DNA from: Acidobacteriota bacterium
GTDB taxonomy: Bacteria > Acidobacteriota > Polarisedimenticolia > Gp22-AA2
Direction: 5' to 3'
Assembly (NCBI GenBank): GCA_027297005.1
Contig: JAPUIN010000196.1
Span: forward strand, 1-5,069
Length of the DNA stretch: 5,069 nucleotides
In this document: one piece after another, positions 4,391 to 5,069 of the stretch
How positions within the stretch are numbered: position 1 is the stretch's first letter
How the letters are laid out: the number at the start of each line of letters is the position of its first letter
Program-made: the position numbers and the translations under genes
Notes under the pieces: generated by a model
What the model was told of the DNA's origin: nothing
Database searches by the model: none
Seen by the model: the letters and a program-made list of their open reading frames with translations, nothing else

Positions 4391-5069
4391 GCGAGGCGAT
4401 GGCAGCCGGACCGGGGAGTTCGCGCGCGGTGTTCCCGTTTTGCCGCGCGAGTTTTGTCTCCTCCATCGTGCTCATTCTGGTGGCGGGTGCCGGTCCGGCG
4501 TGGAGTGATCCCGGACCGGAGGTCGTCGTCCGGGGGCAGATTACGGACGCATCGGGTCAGCCCGTCGCGGGGCACACGGTGCGGCTGCTCAAAGCGCGCA
4601 CCTACGTCACTCTGACGAACTTCAAATTCAATAAGCGGAGCCAGGACCTTGAGGAGACCAGGACCACGACCGATCGGCACGGCTTTTATGAGTTCACCTT
4701 TCCCGTTGACCGCGACTTCCGCTACTACTATCTGCGCTTCTACGATCCGGCCGGGTTCGATGCTGTACGTTTCCGCGTTCCGGAGGACCGGGACGTCTCG
4801 CGTCGCGCCCGGAAGGGCCGACCGGTGCTCGCCAATGTCGAGTTGAGGACCAACCCCGAATGGCCGGAGGTAAAGAGGATGATCGATCGCTACGGCCAGG
4901 CGAGTGACCTTGGCCGCATCCTCAGGGCGGTCGGTCTCCCGACGCGCCGCACCGGTGAGCCAGGTGGGCGCGAGATCTGGTGGTACGACGACCATGATGT
5001 CTCCTACGTTCTTCAGGGGGAAAAGGTCCTGAAGACGCGTCGAGCCACCCGGAGTCAGGTTTCAGAAGG
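4387..5069 (+). CDS. Exported protein with carboxypeptidase-regulatory-like beta domain (3' end outside window)
   Basis: Reading from the ATG that overlaps the yajQ stop gives 227 complete residues, open at the right edge. A signal peptide is evident: basic/polar N-terminus to R20, hydrophobic core 23-35, likely cleavage after AWS (38-40). Residues about 45-155 look like a carboxypeptidase-regulatory-like (transthyretin/Ig-type) beta-sandwich: VVVRGQITDASGQPVAGHTVRLLK (46-69), TTTDRHGFYEF (93-103) and aromatic strand RYYYLRFYDPAG (112-123). After a linker, residues about 165-220 (RYGQASDLGRILRAVGLPTRR, then REIWWYDD and VSYVLQGEKVLKTRR) resemble, loosely, the GxP...W-Y...gkV pattern of BamE/SmpA-like folds. 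No ribosome site precedes 4387; translation is probably coupled to yajQ, or begins at the in-frame ATG 4399. It is likely periplasmic or surface-exposed. I do not recognise a specific family; function is unknown. Confidence 0.75.
   Translation, partial: MSEAMAAGPGSSRAVFPFCRASFVSSIVLILVAGAGPAWSDPGPEVVVRGQITDASGQPVAGHTVRLLKARTYVTLTNFKFNKRSQDLEETRTTTDRHGFYEFTFPVDRDFRYYYLRFYDPAGFDAVRFRVPEDRDVSRRARKGRPVLANVELRTNPEWPEVKRMIDRYGQASDLGRILRAVGLPTRRTGEPGGREIWWYDDHDVSYVLQGEKVLKTRRATRSQVSE

Noticed and set aside
1..5069. Search for CRISPR, tRNA/rRNA, insertion-sequence, toxin-antitoxin or defence elements
   Set aside because: No spaced direct repeats, cloverleaf, transposase motif or paired small genes could be seen; the non-coding space totals only about 300 bases in short gaps.

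Overview
The window is gene-dense, GC-rich bacterial chromosomal DNA. It holds seven protein genes and no RNA gene, CRISPR array, insertion sequence or other mobile element that I can recognise. LolA (periplasmic lipoprotein carrier), a DedA-family membrane protein and several exported proteins point to a Gram-negative, two-membrane bacterium. The gene mix, GC-rich codon use and carboxypeptidase-regulatory-like exported protein would fit an Acidobacteriota-like or similar deep-branching lineage. That placement is a guess from style, not from a marker tree.

Layout: (1) 1-631, minus strand: the N-terminal part of the mismatch-repair protein MutS, running off the left edge. (2) 632-732: a short divergent promoter region with overlapping -10-like elements on both strands. 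(3) 733-1743, plus strand: a DUF4870 (Tic20-like) small membrane protein followed 12 bases later by a DedA/VTT membrane protein, probably one operon. (4) 1727-2992, minus strand: a membrane-anchored protein that joins an SPFH/prohibitin-like domain to about five TPR repeats; its 3' end overlaps the dedA 3' end by 17 bases. (5) 2993-3102: a second divergent intergenic region with a good promoter for the SPFH-TPR gene that implies an almost leaderless mRNA, and a compact set of competing inverted repeats abutting the lolA start. (6) 3103-3804, plus: lolA. (7) 3805-3898: an intergenic region with nested inverted repeats and a strong-looking extended -10 promoter. (8) 3899-4390, plus: yajQ with a GTG start. 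(9) 4387-5069, plus: an exported protein with a carboxypeptidase-regulatory-like beta domain, start-stop coupled to yajQ and cut by the right edge.

Apart from mutS and yajQ, the genes share a cell-envelope theme: lipid/membrane proteins (DedA, DUF4870), a membrane-scaffold-like SPFH-TPR protein, lipoprotein trafficking (LolA) and an exported protein. They sit in several transcription units, so this is a loose neighbourhood and not a demonstrated pathway. I see no clear defence, toxin or biosynthetic system. The least ordinary items are the SPFH-TPR architecture, the lolA start-site inverted repeats, and the yajQ-coupled exported protein.
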